From Leptospira fletcheri (GTDB lineage: Bacteria; Spirochaetota; Leptospiria; Leptospirales; Leptospiraceae), in assembly GCF_004769195.1 (NCBI RefSeq), contig NZ_RQET01000004.1, positions 248,001 through 312,000 on the forward strand: a stretch of DNA of 64,000 bases. Direction: 5' to 3'. Shown one piece after another: positions 28,599 through 39,423 of the stretch; the first letter of the stretch is position 1; every line of letters starts with the position of its first letter. Below the pieces are notes generated by a model, which saw only the letters and a list, made by a program, of their open reading frames with translations, did no database searches and was not told the DNA's origin. The position numbers were made by a program, and so were the translations under genes.

Positions 28599-30524
28599 AT
28601 GCCTGAAAATATTCCTACCGATATTCGGAAAATTTTGGATCCTGAAAATTTGGATCTCGGGACGTTCCTGAATGCCTTTCCTTGGGAAAGTCGGTGGACT
28701 TCGCTTTCAGATCCGATCGACAGACTCTGGAAATTCGATTTAGGCGTCACCCCGACCCAAATATGGCCTTGGTTGACGGACACTTCGTCCTTTAACAAAA
28801 GGATAGGTATTCCTGAAATGAAATTCCGGGAAATCGACGGAAAGTTATTCGGTTCCTCCAAAAATGCAGGAATCCTGATGGAATGGGAGGAAGTTCCCTG
28901 GGAATGGGAGTACTGCAGACAATTAAATAACGCGCGTATCTACTCGAAAGGATTTGCGTATTACGTCAGAACCCGTTACCAACTTTTTCCTTTAAACGGG
29001 GATGGAACTAGGCTCTTCGTCTATTTCGGATGGATACCGAAAGGGTTTATCGGAAAACACATGTTGCCGATCGGGATGCGTCAATTGGAGAAATCCTATA
29101 TCAAAGGATTATCCGAAGTCGTAAGCGATCTGAAAAAAGTAGAAACTGCAGGCTGGATCGGCCCTTCGGCTTTGGGATTATTGAAGGAATCTCCGGCAGA
29201 TTCAGATCCGGTTTTCCCTGCGAGAGTACACCAAATTCGTACAGGCTTAATCCGGGACGGCCAACCTAGAAATCTCGTGAATAAAGTATTGGGCTATATA
29301 TTCGACGCAGAGGAGAACGACCTTTACCGTATCCGAGTCAAGGCCTTGGCAAAGGCTTGGAATATTTCTTTAAACGAACTACTTCTCGTCTTTCTACACG
29401 GTTGTCGCCAGGGTCTGTTTACCCTTTCCTGGGATATTATTTGTCCTCATTGCCGCGGAGTGCGTACGGAAGCCATGCATCTGGGAGATTTGCCTACGAG
29501 AGATTCCTGCGAAGTTTGTAATATACGTTTCGATACGAACCAAATCAACTCGGTGGAAATCACTTTCCATGTCCATCCTTCCGTTCGCGAGGTCCAAAAA
29601 AGATTTTTCTGCGCGGCGGAACCCGCCACCAAATCGCATATCCGCTTTCAAAAATATCTGGATCCGAAAGAGACGTACGAATCCCGTCTTTTGCTCGGAC
29701 CCGGAACCTATCGAATGAGGGTCGGAGGAGAGAAGCATTATACCCTTTTGGATGTGTCGAAAGATTCTTCCGTACAAAAACTGGAATGGTCGACTTCTTT
29801 GCCGGAACAACTTACCGTGAAAGATTTCCCCGCATTGGTCCTGAAAAACGAGGACTCTCTTCCGAAGACTTTCGTCATAGAGGAGAGGCGGGAAGACCAA
29901 AACAGTCTTAGACCGTCCGATCTATTCAATTTTCAGGATTTCCGGGAACTGTTCTCCCAAGAAGCTCTTTCCACCGAATTGCAGTTGGATATCGGAATCC
30001 AAACGATTTTGTTTACCGATATAGTCGGATCCACTCGATTCTATCACCAAAAAGGGGACACGAGCGCGTTTGCCGAGGTGCGGCAACATTTCGTGGAAAT
30101 TTATAAAATTGTTCGGGAATACCAGGGCGCCGTTGTAAAAACGATCGGAGACGCGGTCATGGCCTCCTTTACTTCTCCCGTGAACGGAATCCTTGCTGCC
30201 TCCGAGTTGCAGGAAGCATTTTCCTCCTCGAAGAACCGGACTCCGATCCGGATTCGAGTCAGTCTTCATAGCGGTCCCTGCTTAGCGGTGAATTTGAACA
30301 GCAATATAGATTATTTCGGAAACACGGTAAATTTTGCCGCCAAATTGCAAGGGATCGCTGACGAGCAGGAAATCGTACTTTCGGAAACCGTTTTCCGAGA
30401 TAGGGAAGTTCGTCATTTTATGAAAGAAAAGGGGTGGAAGGTCAAAAAAGTGAAGTTCCACCAATCCTGGATCGATGTGGATACGGATGCTTACAAGCTG
30501 GTGAAATCGACCGACGGAACATGA
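28599..30524 (+). CDS. Class III adenylate/guanylate cyclase with START-like and DUF5939-like domains
   Basis: From the ATG at 28599, with a GGAGAAGG site right before it, the product is 641 residues. Residues about 40-180 resemble an SRPBCC/START-like lipid-binding domain ([29 protein letters not shown]). About 230-450 hold a region with CPHC and CEVC cysteine pairs and [14 protein letters not shown], like the DUF5939 module often placed before cyclases. The last 170 residues are the catalytic domain: [12 protein letters not shown] and [11 protein letters not shown] give the two metal Asp residues, and [13 protein letters not shown] holds the transition-state Asn. It has no membrane helix. 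Whether it makes cAMP or cGMP, and what ligand it reads, is not clear. Confidence 0.87.
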   Translation: MPENIPTDIRKILDPENLDLGTFLNAFPWESRWTSLSDPIDRLWKFDLGVTPTQIWPWLTDTSSFNKRIGIPEMKFREIDGKLFGSSKNAGILMEWEEVPWEWEYCRQLNNARIYSKGFAYYVRTRYQLFPLNGDGTRLFVYFGWIPKGFIGKHMLPIGMRQLEKSYIKGLSEVVSDLKKVETAGWIGPSALGLLKESPADSDPVFPARVHQIRTGLIRDGQPRNLVNKVLGYIFDAEENDLYRIRVKALAKAWNISLNELLLVFLHGCRQGLFTLSWDIICPHCRGVRTEAMHLGDLPTRDSCEVCNIRFDTNQINSVEITFHVHPSVREVQKRFFCAAEPATKSHIRFQKYLDPKETYESRLLLGPGTYRMRVGGEKHYTLLDVSKDSSVQKLEWSTSLPEQLTVKDFPALVLKNEDSLPKTFVIEERREDQNSLRPSDLFNFQDFRELFSQEALSTELQLDIGIQTILFTDIVGSTRFYHQKGDTSAFAEVRQHFVEIYKIVREYQGAVVKTIGDAVMASFTSPVNGILAASELQEAFSSSKNRTPIRIRVSLHSGPCLAVNLNSNIDYFGNTVNFAAKLQGIADEQEIVLSETVFRDREVRHFMKEKGWKVKKVKFHQSWIDVDTDAYKLVKSTDGT

Positions 30525-30536
30525 TAATAAAATAAG

Positions 30537-30564
30537 AGATGATTGCTGGAGACGCCGGGGTTCG
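30537..30564. repeat. Displaced copy of the ssrA 3' end (att-like direct repeat, copy 1)
   Basis: These 28 bases match 30725-30752, the end of the tmRNA gene and its T-arm, with one mismatch (G at 30545 versus A at 30733). The copy breaks off in the middle of the T-loop (TTCG), so it cannot be functional RNA. Such a duplicate next to ssrA is the usual trace of site-specific integration. Confidence 0.75.
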
Positions 30565-30724
30565 CCGCGACGCGACCGGACTTCCTTTCCGATCGGGCTC
30601 TGCGGCGTCTCACTCGAAGCCTCACCGCTTCCGTGCGGTTCGGTCGCAGAGATTACGCTCCCTATGAGTCGCTATCTCTGCTCTCTTGAGTTCGCATTCT
30701 CACCCCGATGAAATCCATAACGAT
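30565..30724. other. Non-coding segment between the two ssrA-end repeats
   Basis: About 160 bases with no supportable gene. The left repeat and this segment share an 8-bp inverted repeat (30549-30556 with 30604-30611, GAGACGCC/GGCGTCTC). The segment looks more G+C-rich than its flanks. I interpret it as the remnant left after an integrated element was lost, but no integrase fragment is visible. Confidence 0.5.
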
Positions 30725-30752
30725 AGATGATTACTGGAGACGCCGGGGTTCG
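30725..30752. repeat. ssrA 3'-end repeat, copy 2 (in place)
   Basis: This is the genuine end of ssrA: acceptor strand, discriminator base and the 3' side of the T-arm, extended 10 bases beyond the gene. It pairs with the displaced copy at 30537-30564 with a 188-bp offset. Confidence 0.75.
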
Positions 30753-31078
30753 AACCCGGGTCCTATTGTGCCTCTATGGGGCCTCTACATGTTTGTCCTA
30801 CGATTGTTGTTTCGGAGAGCCTTAACCCGCAGGCAGGTGTGCCCCTCCAATTCGATTCCAGTACATCATCCATCGAGAACCGAACACCGATGAATCACGT
30901 CCCCCGTTTGAGTCGGACAAAAAACCACCGGGGGAGTAAGCCTTTCGTCCGTAGCAGAGATTAAGCTGCTAGTGCTAATTCGTTGTTAGCGTTTATTGTT
31001 TTGAAGGTTTTTAAGAGGCCCCTCACCCCTACATGCCACCACACTTCAACTACAACAGTCGAAACCAAATTCGTCCCC
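30735..31078 (-). ncRNA. ssrA: Transfer-messenger RNA (tmRNA)
   Basis: The 5' end GGGGACG (31078-31072) pairs fully with CGTCTCC at the 3' end (one G-U), forming the tRNA-like acceptor stem. GGTTTCGACTG near the 5' end is the conserved tmRNA D-loop-like block. The T-arm CCGGGTTCGAACCCCGG lies just before the 3' end. The tag reading frame, 30990-30961 on the minus strand, encodes ANNELALAA and stops at TAA. The CCA is not encoded. The molecule is about 344 nt, one-piece. It frees stalled ribosomes together with SmpB, which is not in this window. Confidence 0.96.
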
Positions 31079-31384
31079 GTTGTTATCAGTTAGACGCCCA
31101 GATTTCGATGGAATTCCGGAAATTCAAGGAATTTTTCCCCTAAAATTTCCCGGAATTCCGGGCAAAATATCCTGAAAATCTTCCTTCCTTCCCATTTTAA
31201 GCTATAAACGTGCAAAGACTTTCCGAAGATACCGAACTGTGTTAGGAAAGAAATTTATAACGAACAGAGTTTATAAAAATATGAAATTCATCGAACACCT
31301 TTAATTCGATATCTAACCATCTAATTTTTGATCCAATGTAATATAACGAATGTTTTATATACAATCCCGAAAACCTTAGTGGCG
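31079..31384. other. A+T-rich intergenic region upstream of ssrA
   Basis: About 300 bases without a gene. It must hold the ssrA promoter on the minus strand, but no clear -10/-35 pair is visible. The part next to ssrA has a cluster of GGAATTCC-type palindromes: 31110-31117 and the perfect 14-base CCCGGAATTCCGGG at 31149-31162. The rest is plain A+T-rich sequence. Confidence 0.5.
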
Positions 31385-31413
31385 TTGACTTTTTTCCGAA
31401 TTAACGCTACATT
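31385..31413 (+). promoter_or_regulatory. Sigma-70-type promoter for the SGNH hydrolase gene
   Basis: TTGACT at 31385-31390 and TACATT at 31408-31413 are separated by exactly 17 bases and lie 65 bp before the start codon at 31479. Both hexamers are one or two bases from consensus. Confidence 0.7.
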
Positions 31414-31478
31414 GGCACACAGAGAATTGGATCGCCTTCTTGGTTTAGGAAGAGCGTCCGTGAGGATAAAAATTTAAA

Positions 31479-32753
31479 ATGAGAAAATCTATCATTTGGA
31501 AAGCCGTAGCGGCATTGGGGATTTGTTTTAGCGCGATTTCCCTCTCCGCACAAAGCCAGTCCCAACTTTTTACGAAGCCTGGTGTCATCGGAGATTCTTT
31601 GAGCCAAGGTTTCTTTGGCGCTACCGTGGAAAAAAAGACCCAAGACTGGGCTTATCCCGTGCTTGTCTCCAAACAAGCCGGCTCGGGAGTAAGTTATAAC
31701 GTTTTAAAAGGACCGTACATTAACTTCGAGGATGTTCTTAAAGGGAATTGCGGTATCTTCTGCATCGCAGCAAGCGTTATCGGTGGAAACCAATCTACTG
31801 TTAGCCTTCCGACCCATGCAGGCATCACCGGCGCAGATTACACTACCGTTCTGAAAACTTCGGGCCAGTGCGAAGATATCACCGCTACGAAATGGACCAG
31901 GCAATGGTACTGGGCGACCTGGTATTGGTTTACCTATCGCTGGGTTCAAGTAGCGGATTGCCAAGCTCCGGATAAATTCCATCGTTTCGGATTGGGAAAT
32001 TCCGGAACTCAGATGGAAATCATGGAAAAAGTCAGACCGACTTTCTTATTCGGAACCGCAGCTGCAAACCACGTTCTTTGTACGGCCCTAAGCACTTCCA
32101 CGAATTGCTTGGACGAAGCGCGATTCAAGAGAGACATCCGGGAAACGATGCGCAGAATGTCTGTGATCGGATCCATCCAAGGTGGAGTTCTCTTTACGAT
32201 TCCGAATGTGACTTCCATCGCCTTCTTGGAACCGTACCAAGATCCGCAAGGAAGAGCGAATTATACGGGGTTAAAGGCATTTTTCCGTTCTTCCGTTTCC
32301 GATCCTTCTCAGGTTCTGGACGCGGGTGAAGTAAATACCATCACGAACTTCTTAACCATGTTGAATGGCGAAATAAAAGCCCAAGCGGTCGCGATGGGAT
32401 TCGCGGTTGCGGATCTGAAAGTACTATTCGACGATCTGAAGGAAAACGGAAGGTTGATTAACAGTCCGTCCGGATGGAGTCCCGGATACGCCAGAGCGAA
32501 CTGGCCGCTTCCCGGGCAGCCCGGAATCTTCGGGTTGGACGGAGTGCATCCGAACCAATACGGTCATACGGTTTTTGCGAACGAATTGATCAAAGCGATC
32601 GATTCTAAATACGGATTTTCCATTCCGACCATCAGCGAATATAACGCTTGGTATTATGACAGCTTAAACCGCAATCCGATCGATCTGAAAAAATTCCTGA
32701 CCGAAACGATCTTCGGGCAGTTTATTTCTTGGGTCATCGGAATCTTCGTATAA
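31479..32753 (+). CDS. Exported SGNH/GDSL-family hydrolase
   Basis: A 424-residue protein with a signal peptide (about 1-24, cut after SLSA). The GDSLSQG block puts the catalytic Ser at residue 40, and [11 protein letters not shown] gives Asp354 and His357 of the D-x-x-H motif. These are the catalytic features of GDSL esterases/lipases. The middle (about 65-200) is longer than in simple SGNH enzymes and contains several Cys and an aromatic [17 protein letters not shown] run that could form a lipid-facing surface. It is likely a periplasmic or secreted lipase/esterase, a function leptospires use to obtain fatty acids. It has its own promoter and terminator. Confidence 0.83.
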   Translation: MRKSIIWKAVAALGICFSAISLSAQSQSQLFTKPGVIGDSLSQGFFGATVEKKTQDWAYPVLVSKQAGSGVSYNVLKGPYINFEDVLKGNCGIFCIAASVIGGNQSTVSLPTHAGITGADYTTVLKTSGQCEDITATKWTRQWYWATWYWFTYRWVQVADCQAPDKFHRFGLGNSGTQMEIMEKVRPTFLFGTAAANHVLCTALSTSTNCLDEARFKRDIRETMRRMSVIGSIQGGVLFTIPNVTSIAFLEPYQDPQGRANYTGLKAFFRSSVSDPSQVLDAGEVNTITNFLTMLNGEIKAQAVAMGFAVADLKVLFDDLKENGRLINSPSGWSPGYARANWPLPGQPGIFGLDGVHPNQYGHTVFANELIKAIDSKYGFSIPTISEYNAWYYDSLNRNPIDLKKFLTETIFGQFISWVIGIFV

Positions 32754-32766
32754 ACTTTCGATACAG

Positions 32767-32817
32767 ATCGCAAAATCTCGAGGAACTTGTTCTCGAGGTT
32801 TTGCGATTCCTTTCTTT
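32767..32817 (+). terminator. Rho-independent terminator after the SGNH hydrolase gene
   Basis: A 16-bp stem (32767-32782 with 32792-32807, one G-T pair) encloses a 9-base loop and is followed by the T-rich TCCTTTCTTT. It separates this gene from the next operon. Confidence 0.85.
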
Positions 32818-32843
32818 AAAAACGCCTCGATCGCGCGACAAGT

Positions 32844-33530
32844 ATGCTTCTTATTAAAAAATATTCCCTGTGGATCCTACTTGGGTTCCTTGTATTCGTT
32901 CTTCTATTATTTATTTTTTGGCCCGAGCAATCCCGCAAAATCAAGTCCGTCAGCCAGGAAACCGAGACGGTTTTGGAAAGAAGACGAAACTTAACTTCCG
33001 GAATCGAATTCCCGGAAGCTCCGCATCCGTTCCAAGAAGATCCCGAATTGGAAGGGCAAGCAAAGAGATTATGGCCCCATGCTTTCGGTCCGAAAAAGAC
33101 GGATTCCGATCGGGAAAAAATCCGGGAAGAATGGGCCGAATTCGCACTCAAATATCCGAAAAACATTTATATTCCTGCAGAATTTCGCCCCCCATTAACG
33201 GAAGAGCAGGAAAAGAAAGCCCGAGAAAGATTGGATCTCGTAACTGCGGCGGAATCCCAGTTTGCGATGGCGAGAAGCGCAGGAAGATTTGCGGAGCCGG
33301 GCACCTCTCCCGCGCAAACAACCGAACCCCAGGTGACCCCCCAGCAACAAAGAGCATATTTGGAATATAAAATCCAGGAATTGGAATCCAGGGTACAGCT
33401 CGTAGAATACACCATACAACGGGGACAAATGGATCCCGCCCAGGTTTCGGAAGCCAACCAGGATATCGCTCAATGGAAAAGCGATTTGCAACAATTAAAA
33501 CAAACCCTGAATATAGTTCCTTCTTCTTAA
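32844..33530 (+). CDS. Membrane-anchored hypothetical protein
   Basis: A 228-residue protein with one strong N-terminal transmembrane helix (about 8-27, LWILLGFLVFVLLLFIFW) and a hydrophilic remainder facing the periplasm. There is a Thr/Pro/Gln linker around 150-165, and the last 60 residues form a likely coiled coil (YKIQELESRVQLVEYTIQ). I do not recognise the family. It is the first gene of a three-gene unit with a HEAT-repeat lipoprotein, whose start lies 1 bp after its stop. Confidence 0.72.
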   Translation: MLLIKKYSLWILLGFLVFVLLLFIFWPEQSRKIKSVSQETETVLERRRNLTSGIEFPEAPHPFQEDPELEGQAKRLWPHAFGPKKTDSDREKIREEWAEFALKYPKNIYIPAEFRPPLTEEQEKKARERLDLVTAAESQFAMARSAGRFAEPGTSPAQTTEPQVTPQQQRAYLEYKIQELESRVQLVEYTIQRGQMDPAQVSEANQDIAQWKSDLQQLKQTLNIVPSS

Positions 33531-33531
33531 A

Positions 33532-35109
33532 ATGGCAAAAAAGATCCGTTTCTATTTTTTACTTCGTCTTTCCTTTCTAACATTTCTAACCTTCTTACTT
33601 TCATGCAGCGGTCCCCCAAAGCCGGACCGTCTACCTGAAATTTCGGAAACGGAACCTGCCAGTCTCGCGGAGCTTGAAAAGGCTTTGGAATCGGAAAATG
33701 CCCAGGCCAAATCCCTGGCGATTCTGGAGTTGGCCGATCGGAACGAGAGAAACTATCTCCCAAAGATCAGAAGTTTCCTAACCGGAAATGAAAAACCATT
33801 GCGCGGTCCGGCCGCCCTCGCATTGGGAATTTACAAGGATAGATCTTCTAAGCAGGGAATATTAAATCTTTTGCAACCGGGATCGGGAGTCGGAATCGAC
33901 ACGGTATTGGAGGCTTTGGCAAGAATGGGCGATGCCGACGTAGGAAATAAACTCGTTCCTTTTTTGGAAAGCGAGGATTCTACGATTCGTTTATTAACTG
34001 TGGATACCTTGGTCCGGATCGACGCCCGTTCTGTTAGTGGAAACCTTTTAGCGTCCGCTCAAAAAAACTCCGACCCGGAGAAGACCAAAACATACGCCAT
34101 GGCGATCGGAAAACTGCGAATTCAAGCTGGAGAAGCTTATCTGCTGAAACAATCCGAAAATTTAAGGCCAAGCCCTAGTTTGGCTGCAGTTTATTTAGCT
34201 CTGGGTAAAATCAAAAGTAGGAAAGCGGTTCCTCTTCTGATTCAAGCAATGACTGCGGAATTCGATAAAGGAAGAGAAAATTCTTCTATCGCGCTAGTGG
34301 ATATAGGGGATCCGAGCTCGATTCCTGCGGTTTTACCGTTAATCGGCCATCCGAGTAGGGAAATTCGTTACAGAGCTGCGGACGTTCTCATCGGAATTCC
34401 TTCTCAGCAGACGGGACCAAATGTATTGCGCGTACTTCGTACTGGATCGGCGGACACGAAAGGACCGGCCTCTCATATTTTAGGTCGCATCAAGTACGCT
34501 CCAGCCCGAGAATCCATCGAGACTTCCCTCCTCGATACCTCCTTGCCGGACCGCGAAATCATCGCGCAGTCCTTAGGATATCTGGGTGATAAACGAAGTA
34601 TTCCGGTCTTATCCGGAATCAGCCAGGAAACTTCCGGCGAGGCAAGATACGGAGCGGTTTGGGCTCTAGGTGGAATCGGTGCACCGGAAGCGTTACCTCT
34701 ATTGGAAAAAGCGGCCGATTCCTCTGATCAAAAATTGGCGAGGATCGCGGCCGAGAGTTTAGGTATGATCGCTTCTCCCAAATCGTTGGCCTTACTGGAT
34801 CGTAAAACCCAGCAATTCCCGGACTTAGCGCCTAGCACCTTAGGTGCGATCGCGTCCATCAAGGGAGAAGAAGCGGAATCTATTTTGGAAAAATATGCCC
34901 GGAGCCAAAATTGGAATCTGCACCAAGTAGCAGTTGCACAACTCGGGGCTCGAAAAGATCCCAAAAGCCTTCCTGTTTTGATCTTTCTTTTGGAGGATAA
35001 CGAGACTCCTCGAAACCGGAAATTGGTGGTCGCGGCGTTAAAATCCGTGACCGGAGAAAAATTCTCTTCCAAAAACGAGTGGTTGAATTGGTACCAAAGT
35101 CGAAAGTAA
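33532..35109 (+). CDS. HEAT-repeat lipoprotein
   Basis: A 525-residue protein. The signal peptide ends in the lipobox LLSC (Cys at about 25). The mature part is built of about 30-residue alpha-helical repeats of the HEAT/PBS type, e.g. RGPAALALGIYKDR, GAVWALGGIGAPEALPLLEKA and VAQLGARKDPKSLPVLIFLL. Such solenoids are protein-binding scaffolds; here it would sit on the periplasmic side of an envelope membrane. It begins 1 bp after the upstream gene, so the two are translated together. Confidence 0.85.
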   Translation: MAKKIRFYFLLRLSFLTFLTFLLSCSGPPKPDRLPEISETEPASLAELEKALESENAQAKSLAILELADRNERNYLPKIRSFLTGNEKPLRGPAALALGIYKDRSSKQGILNLLQPGSGVGIDTVLEALARMGDADVGNKLVPFLESEDSTIRLLTVDTLVRIDARSVSGNLLASAQKNSDPEKTKTYAMAIGKLRIQAGEAYLLKQSENLRPSPSLAAVYLALGKIKSRKAVPLLIQAMTAEFDKGRENSSIALVDIGDPSSIPAVLPLIGHPSREIRYRAADVLIGIPSQQTGPNVLRVLRTGSADTKGPASHILGRIKYAPARESIETSLLDTSLPDREIIAQSLGYLGDKRSIPVLSGISQETSGEARYGAVWALGGIGAPEALPLLEKAADSSDQKLARIAAESLGMIASPKSLALLDRKTQQFPDLAPSTLGAIASIKGEEAESILEKYARSQNWNLHQVAVAQLGARKDPKSLPVLIFLLEDNETPRNRKLVVAALKSVTGEKFSSKNEWLNWYQSRK

Positions 35110-35133
35110 GGGAAGAATTTTTTCGTCCTTTCC

Positions 35134-36027
35134 ATGATTTTACATCTTAGATTCGTATGTTCGCTGAAATTCCTTTTTCCCTTTTTCCTTCTGTTCGGTG
35201 CGATGGCCTGTCGGACAACCGAAACGGAACGGAATGTATTTCGGGAAAATCCTAAGAAAAACCTCGGAACCGACTCGAAATACGAATTAGAAGATGGTCT
35301 CTACGCGGTCCATTACGGAAACGGAAGGCGGTTGGAACTCTCCGACGAATCGGAGGACGGAACCGAACGCAAGGAAACGGTTTTTCTATTTTATCTGATC
35401 AAAAGTGGAAATAGAATCCTGTTGATTGACTCCGGAATCTCTTCCGTGCGAACCAAGGACAGATACGGTCTCAAAGACTGGGCCTCTCCCAGTACCATCC
35501 TAGAAAAAGCCGGAATCAGAGGTTCGATGGTTACCGATATCGTATTGACTCATTTTTCCGCCGATCACGCAGGAGGGCTGGATTTGTTTCCGAGAGCTAG
35601 GGTTTTCATCAATCCGAACGATTGGGAGCTTCTGAAAAAGACGGATTGGTTTCCGAATCTCAGAAAGATTCTGCACACCAAAGAAAAGGATAAAAAACTG
35701 ACCTTTGTCCAAGGCAGCCTGGAAGTGTTTCCCGATTTTAGAATTCTCTTTACGGGAGGGCGAACCCCAGGTCACTCAGCGGTAGAATGGTTGCGATTTC
35801 CGAAAAATAGGGTACTCTTCGCAGGTGATGAATGTATCTTCACGGAACTTTGCGCGGGAGGAAAAGATCCTGCGGGTCTACCGCTCTATTCCGTTAAAAA
35901 TCATCGGGAATTTATACAATACTTGGAATTGCTAGTAGAACAAGGGACGAAAATCCTAACCTTCCATGACCCTTCGCTTCTCCGTCCAGAAGAGGAAGTG
36001 TTTCCTCGAATCTATAGGATTCCATAA
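35134..36027 (+). CDS. Metallo-beta-lactamase-fold lipoprotein, altered metal site
   Basis: A 297-residue protein with a signal peptide and lipobox AMAC. The fold is that of quorum-quenching-lactonase-like hydrolases: LIDSGIS, THFSADHAGGL, PNDWELL, TPGHSAVEWL, FAGDECIF and ILTFHDP. The HxHxDH motif reads H-F-S-A-D-H, so the second metal His is Ser. The remaining ligands (H, D, H, the PGH His, the GD Asp and a C-terminal His) are present. It may bind one metal or have a shifted activity. It follows the HEAT lipoprotein by 24 bp and ends at a strong hairpin. Confidence 0.8.
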   Translation: MILHLRFVCSLKFLFPFFLLFGAMACRTTETERNVFRENPKKNLGTDSKYELEDGLYAVHYGNGRRLELSDESEDGTERKETVFLFYLIKSGNRILLIDSGISSVRTKDRYGLKDWASPSTILEKAGIRGSMVTDIVLTHFSADHAGGLDLFPRARVFINPNDWELLKKTDWFPNLRKILHTKEKDKKLTFVQGSLEVFPDFRILFTGGRTPGHSAVEWLRFPKNRVLFAGDECIFTELCAGGKDPAGLPLYSVKNHREFIQYLELLVEQGTKILTFHDPSLLRPEEEVFPRIYRIP

Positions 36028-36031
36028 ACAA

Positions 36032-36061
36032 GAAGGGCTTCGGTTTTACCCGAAGCCCTTC
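36032..36061. terminator. Bidirectional terminator hairpin
   Basis: A perfect 12-bp stem (36032-36043 with 36050-36061) with a 6-base loop lies between the convergent lipoprotein and acyl-CoA synthetase genes. No long T-run follows on either strand. Confidence 0.65.
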
Positions 36062-36082
36062 GCAGGCGTTAAAACCTTCGAA

Positions 36083-38140
<2,058 letters not shown>

Positions 38141-38304
38141 TGGAGTTCTTCCTTTTTGAAGAAGGGATAAATAAATATTACCCTTTGGTAAATTGGGCTA
38201 AAAGAGCGCTTACGGTATTGCGAGGAAGAGAAGAGTCAAGAAAATTTTAGAAAAGAGAAAAACGGTGCGGTGCAAAATCGGAGAGAGAACGAGTTTTGAT
38301 AATA

Positions 38305-38335
38305 TAAATTCCGCCCGCAGAATCGTCGGGCGGAA
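38305..38335 (-). terminator. Terminator-like hairpin after the lysine-rich protein gene
   Basis: An 11-bp perfect stem (38305-38315 with 38325-38335) with a 9-base loop lies 20 bp past the stop codon of the minus-strand gene. The following bases are A/T-rich but without a clean T-run. Confidence 0.6.
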
Positions 38336-38354
38336 TTCGAAACGAATACCGGAA

Positions 38355-38642
38355 TTACTGCTCTTCGCCGGCAGCTCCCTCGTGGGAAGGAGCAGGAGTG
38401 GAAGACTCAGACTTGGATCCTTCTTCCTCTTTTTTAGCTCCTTTTTTGGACTTTTTACCGTGTTTCTTTTTGGATTTCTTTTTCTTCCCTTTTTTACCTT
38501 TTTTCTCGGACTTTGCCGCACCGGAATCTTGCGTGTGAGCGGGCTCGTCACCTGCCGCATCTTCTGCAGTCAGTCCGTTAAAACCGAAAAGAGCGATTGC
38601 GGAAACTAGAAGGGAAGCTAGAATTTTTTTGAATAGGGTCAT
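38355..38642 (-). CDS. Small lysine-rich exported protein
   Basis: A 95-residue protein with a signal peptide (about 1-26, KKILASLLVSAIALFGF). The mature part is of low complexity: an acidic start, a polybasic centre of Lys/Gly/Ser repeats (KKGKKGKKKKSKKKHGKKSK) and an acidic Ser/Glu tail. I know no function. A periplasmic polycation could bind lipopolysaccharide, peptidoglycan teichoic-like polymers or nucleic acid. It stands alone between two minus-strand genes and has its own terminator-like hairpin. Confidence 0.7.
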   Translation of the reverse strand: MTLFKKILASLLVSAIALFGFNGLTAEDAAGDEPAHTQDSGAAKSEKKGKKGKKKKSKKKHGKKSKKGAKKEEEGSKSESSTPAPSHEGAAGEEQ

Positions 38643-38726
38643 GATAGTCTGCCTATATTTTAGGTTGGTTTTAATGCCTTACTTTTATTATTATGTAAGG
38701 CAAATCAAACCGAATTTAGCAAAAAA

Positions 38727-39422
38727 TCAAATTTCGAGTCGAGAAGGTTTCCACTTGGAAGGCACTTCCACAGCCGAAGTAAGTCGTTCCAAAAATTTCG
38801 ATTTCGGTATCTCGTACGCCCCTAACGACAGCGTTACGGGATTCATCTGCTGGGTATCGAACAAAGTAAAACCGTCCCTTTTCAAAATCTGGAAAAGATA
38901 ATGGAGAGCGATTTTTCCGAAATCAGGTTCGAAAGAAAACATGGACTCGCCGGCAAAGAATTTTCCGATCGCCACTCCGTAAACTCCTCCACCGAGAAGA
39001 CCTTCTTCGTTCCAAACTTCCAGACTATGTGCGTAACCTTGTCTATGGAACTCGGTAAATCCTTTTAGGAACGTATCCGTAATCCAAGTCTGCTCCTCGG
39101 AACGGTAAGAACAGCAACGCATAACCTGCTCGAACGCGTGATTCATCGTGATCGTATATTTTTTCTGCCGAATTTTCCGGTGGACCTTACGGCTCAGATG
39201 AAGAACATTCAGATCGAAGATCGCTCTGGGATCCAAAGAAAACCAAAGCAAAGGTTTATCCATCCAGGGAAAAATTCCGTGAGTATAAGCGTAAAGTAGA
39301 CGGGACGTACTAAGATCTCCCCCGATTCCGACCACCTCTTCCTCTGTTTCTTTCGGGTTGAGAAAAAAATCCGAAAAATCCCGGATTTTAGGAATATACG
39401 TCTCCTCGCTCGGAAATTCCAC
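38727..39422 (-). CDS. aat: Leucyl/phenylalanyl-tRNA-protein transferase
   Basis: A 231-residue enzyme from the GTG at 39422, which has a GGAGG site 7 bases upstream and starts right after the thpR stop. An in-frame ATG at 39473 would overlap thpR by 50 bases and lacks a site. The family blocks [19 protein letters not shown] and [18 protein letters not shown] plus GESMFS are present. It adds Leu or Phe to proteins with N-terminal Arg or Lys, marking them for ClpS/ClpAP degradation. The resulting length equals that of the E. coli enzyme. Confidence 0.93.
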   Translation of the reverse strand: MEFPSEETYIPKIRDFSDFFLNPKETEEEVVGIGGDLSTSRLLYAYTHGIFPWMDKPLLWFSLDPRAIFDLNVLHLSRKVHRKIRQKKYTITMNHAFEQVMRCCSYRSEEQTWITDTFLKGFTEFHRQGYAHSLEVWNEEGLLGGGVYGVAIGKFFAGESMFSFEPDFGKIALHYLFQILKRDGFTLFDTQQMNPVTLSLGAYEIPKSKFLERLTSAVEVPSKWKPSRLEI

Positions 39423-39423
39423 C

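Noticed and set aside
30537..30612. A second tRNA-like gene suggested by the T-arm-like sequence
   Set aside because: Only the acceptor end and half a T-loop are present; it is a partial duplicate of ssrA.
30724..30760. A separate tRNA gene with a GGTTCGAACCC arm
   Set aside because: The arm belongs to the 3' end of tmRNA, shown by pairing with the distant 5' end and the tag frame.
30708..30893. Possible small protein within the ssrA region
   Set aside because: It overlaps the structured tmRNA gene and has no coding features.
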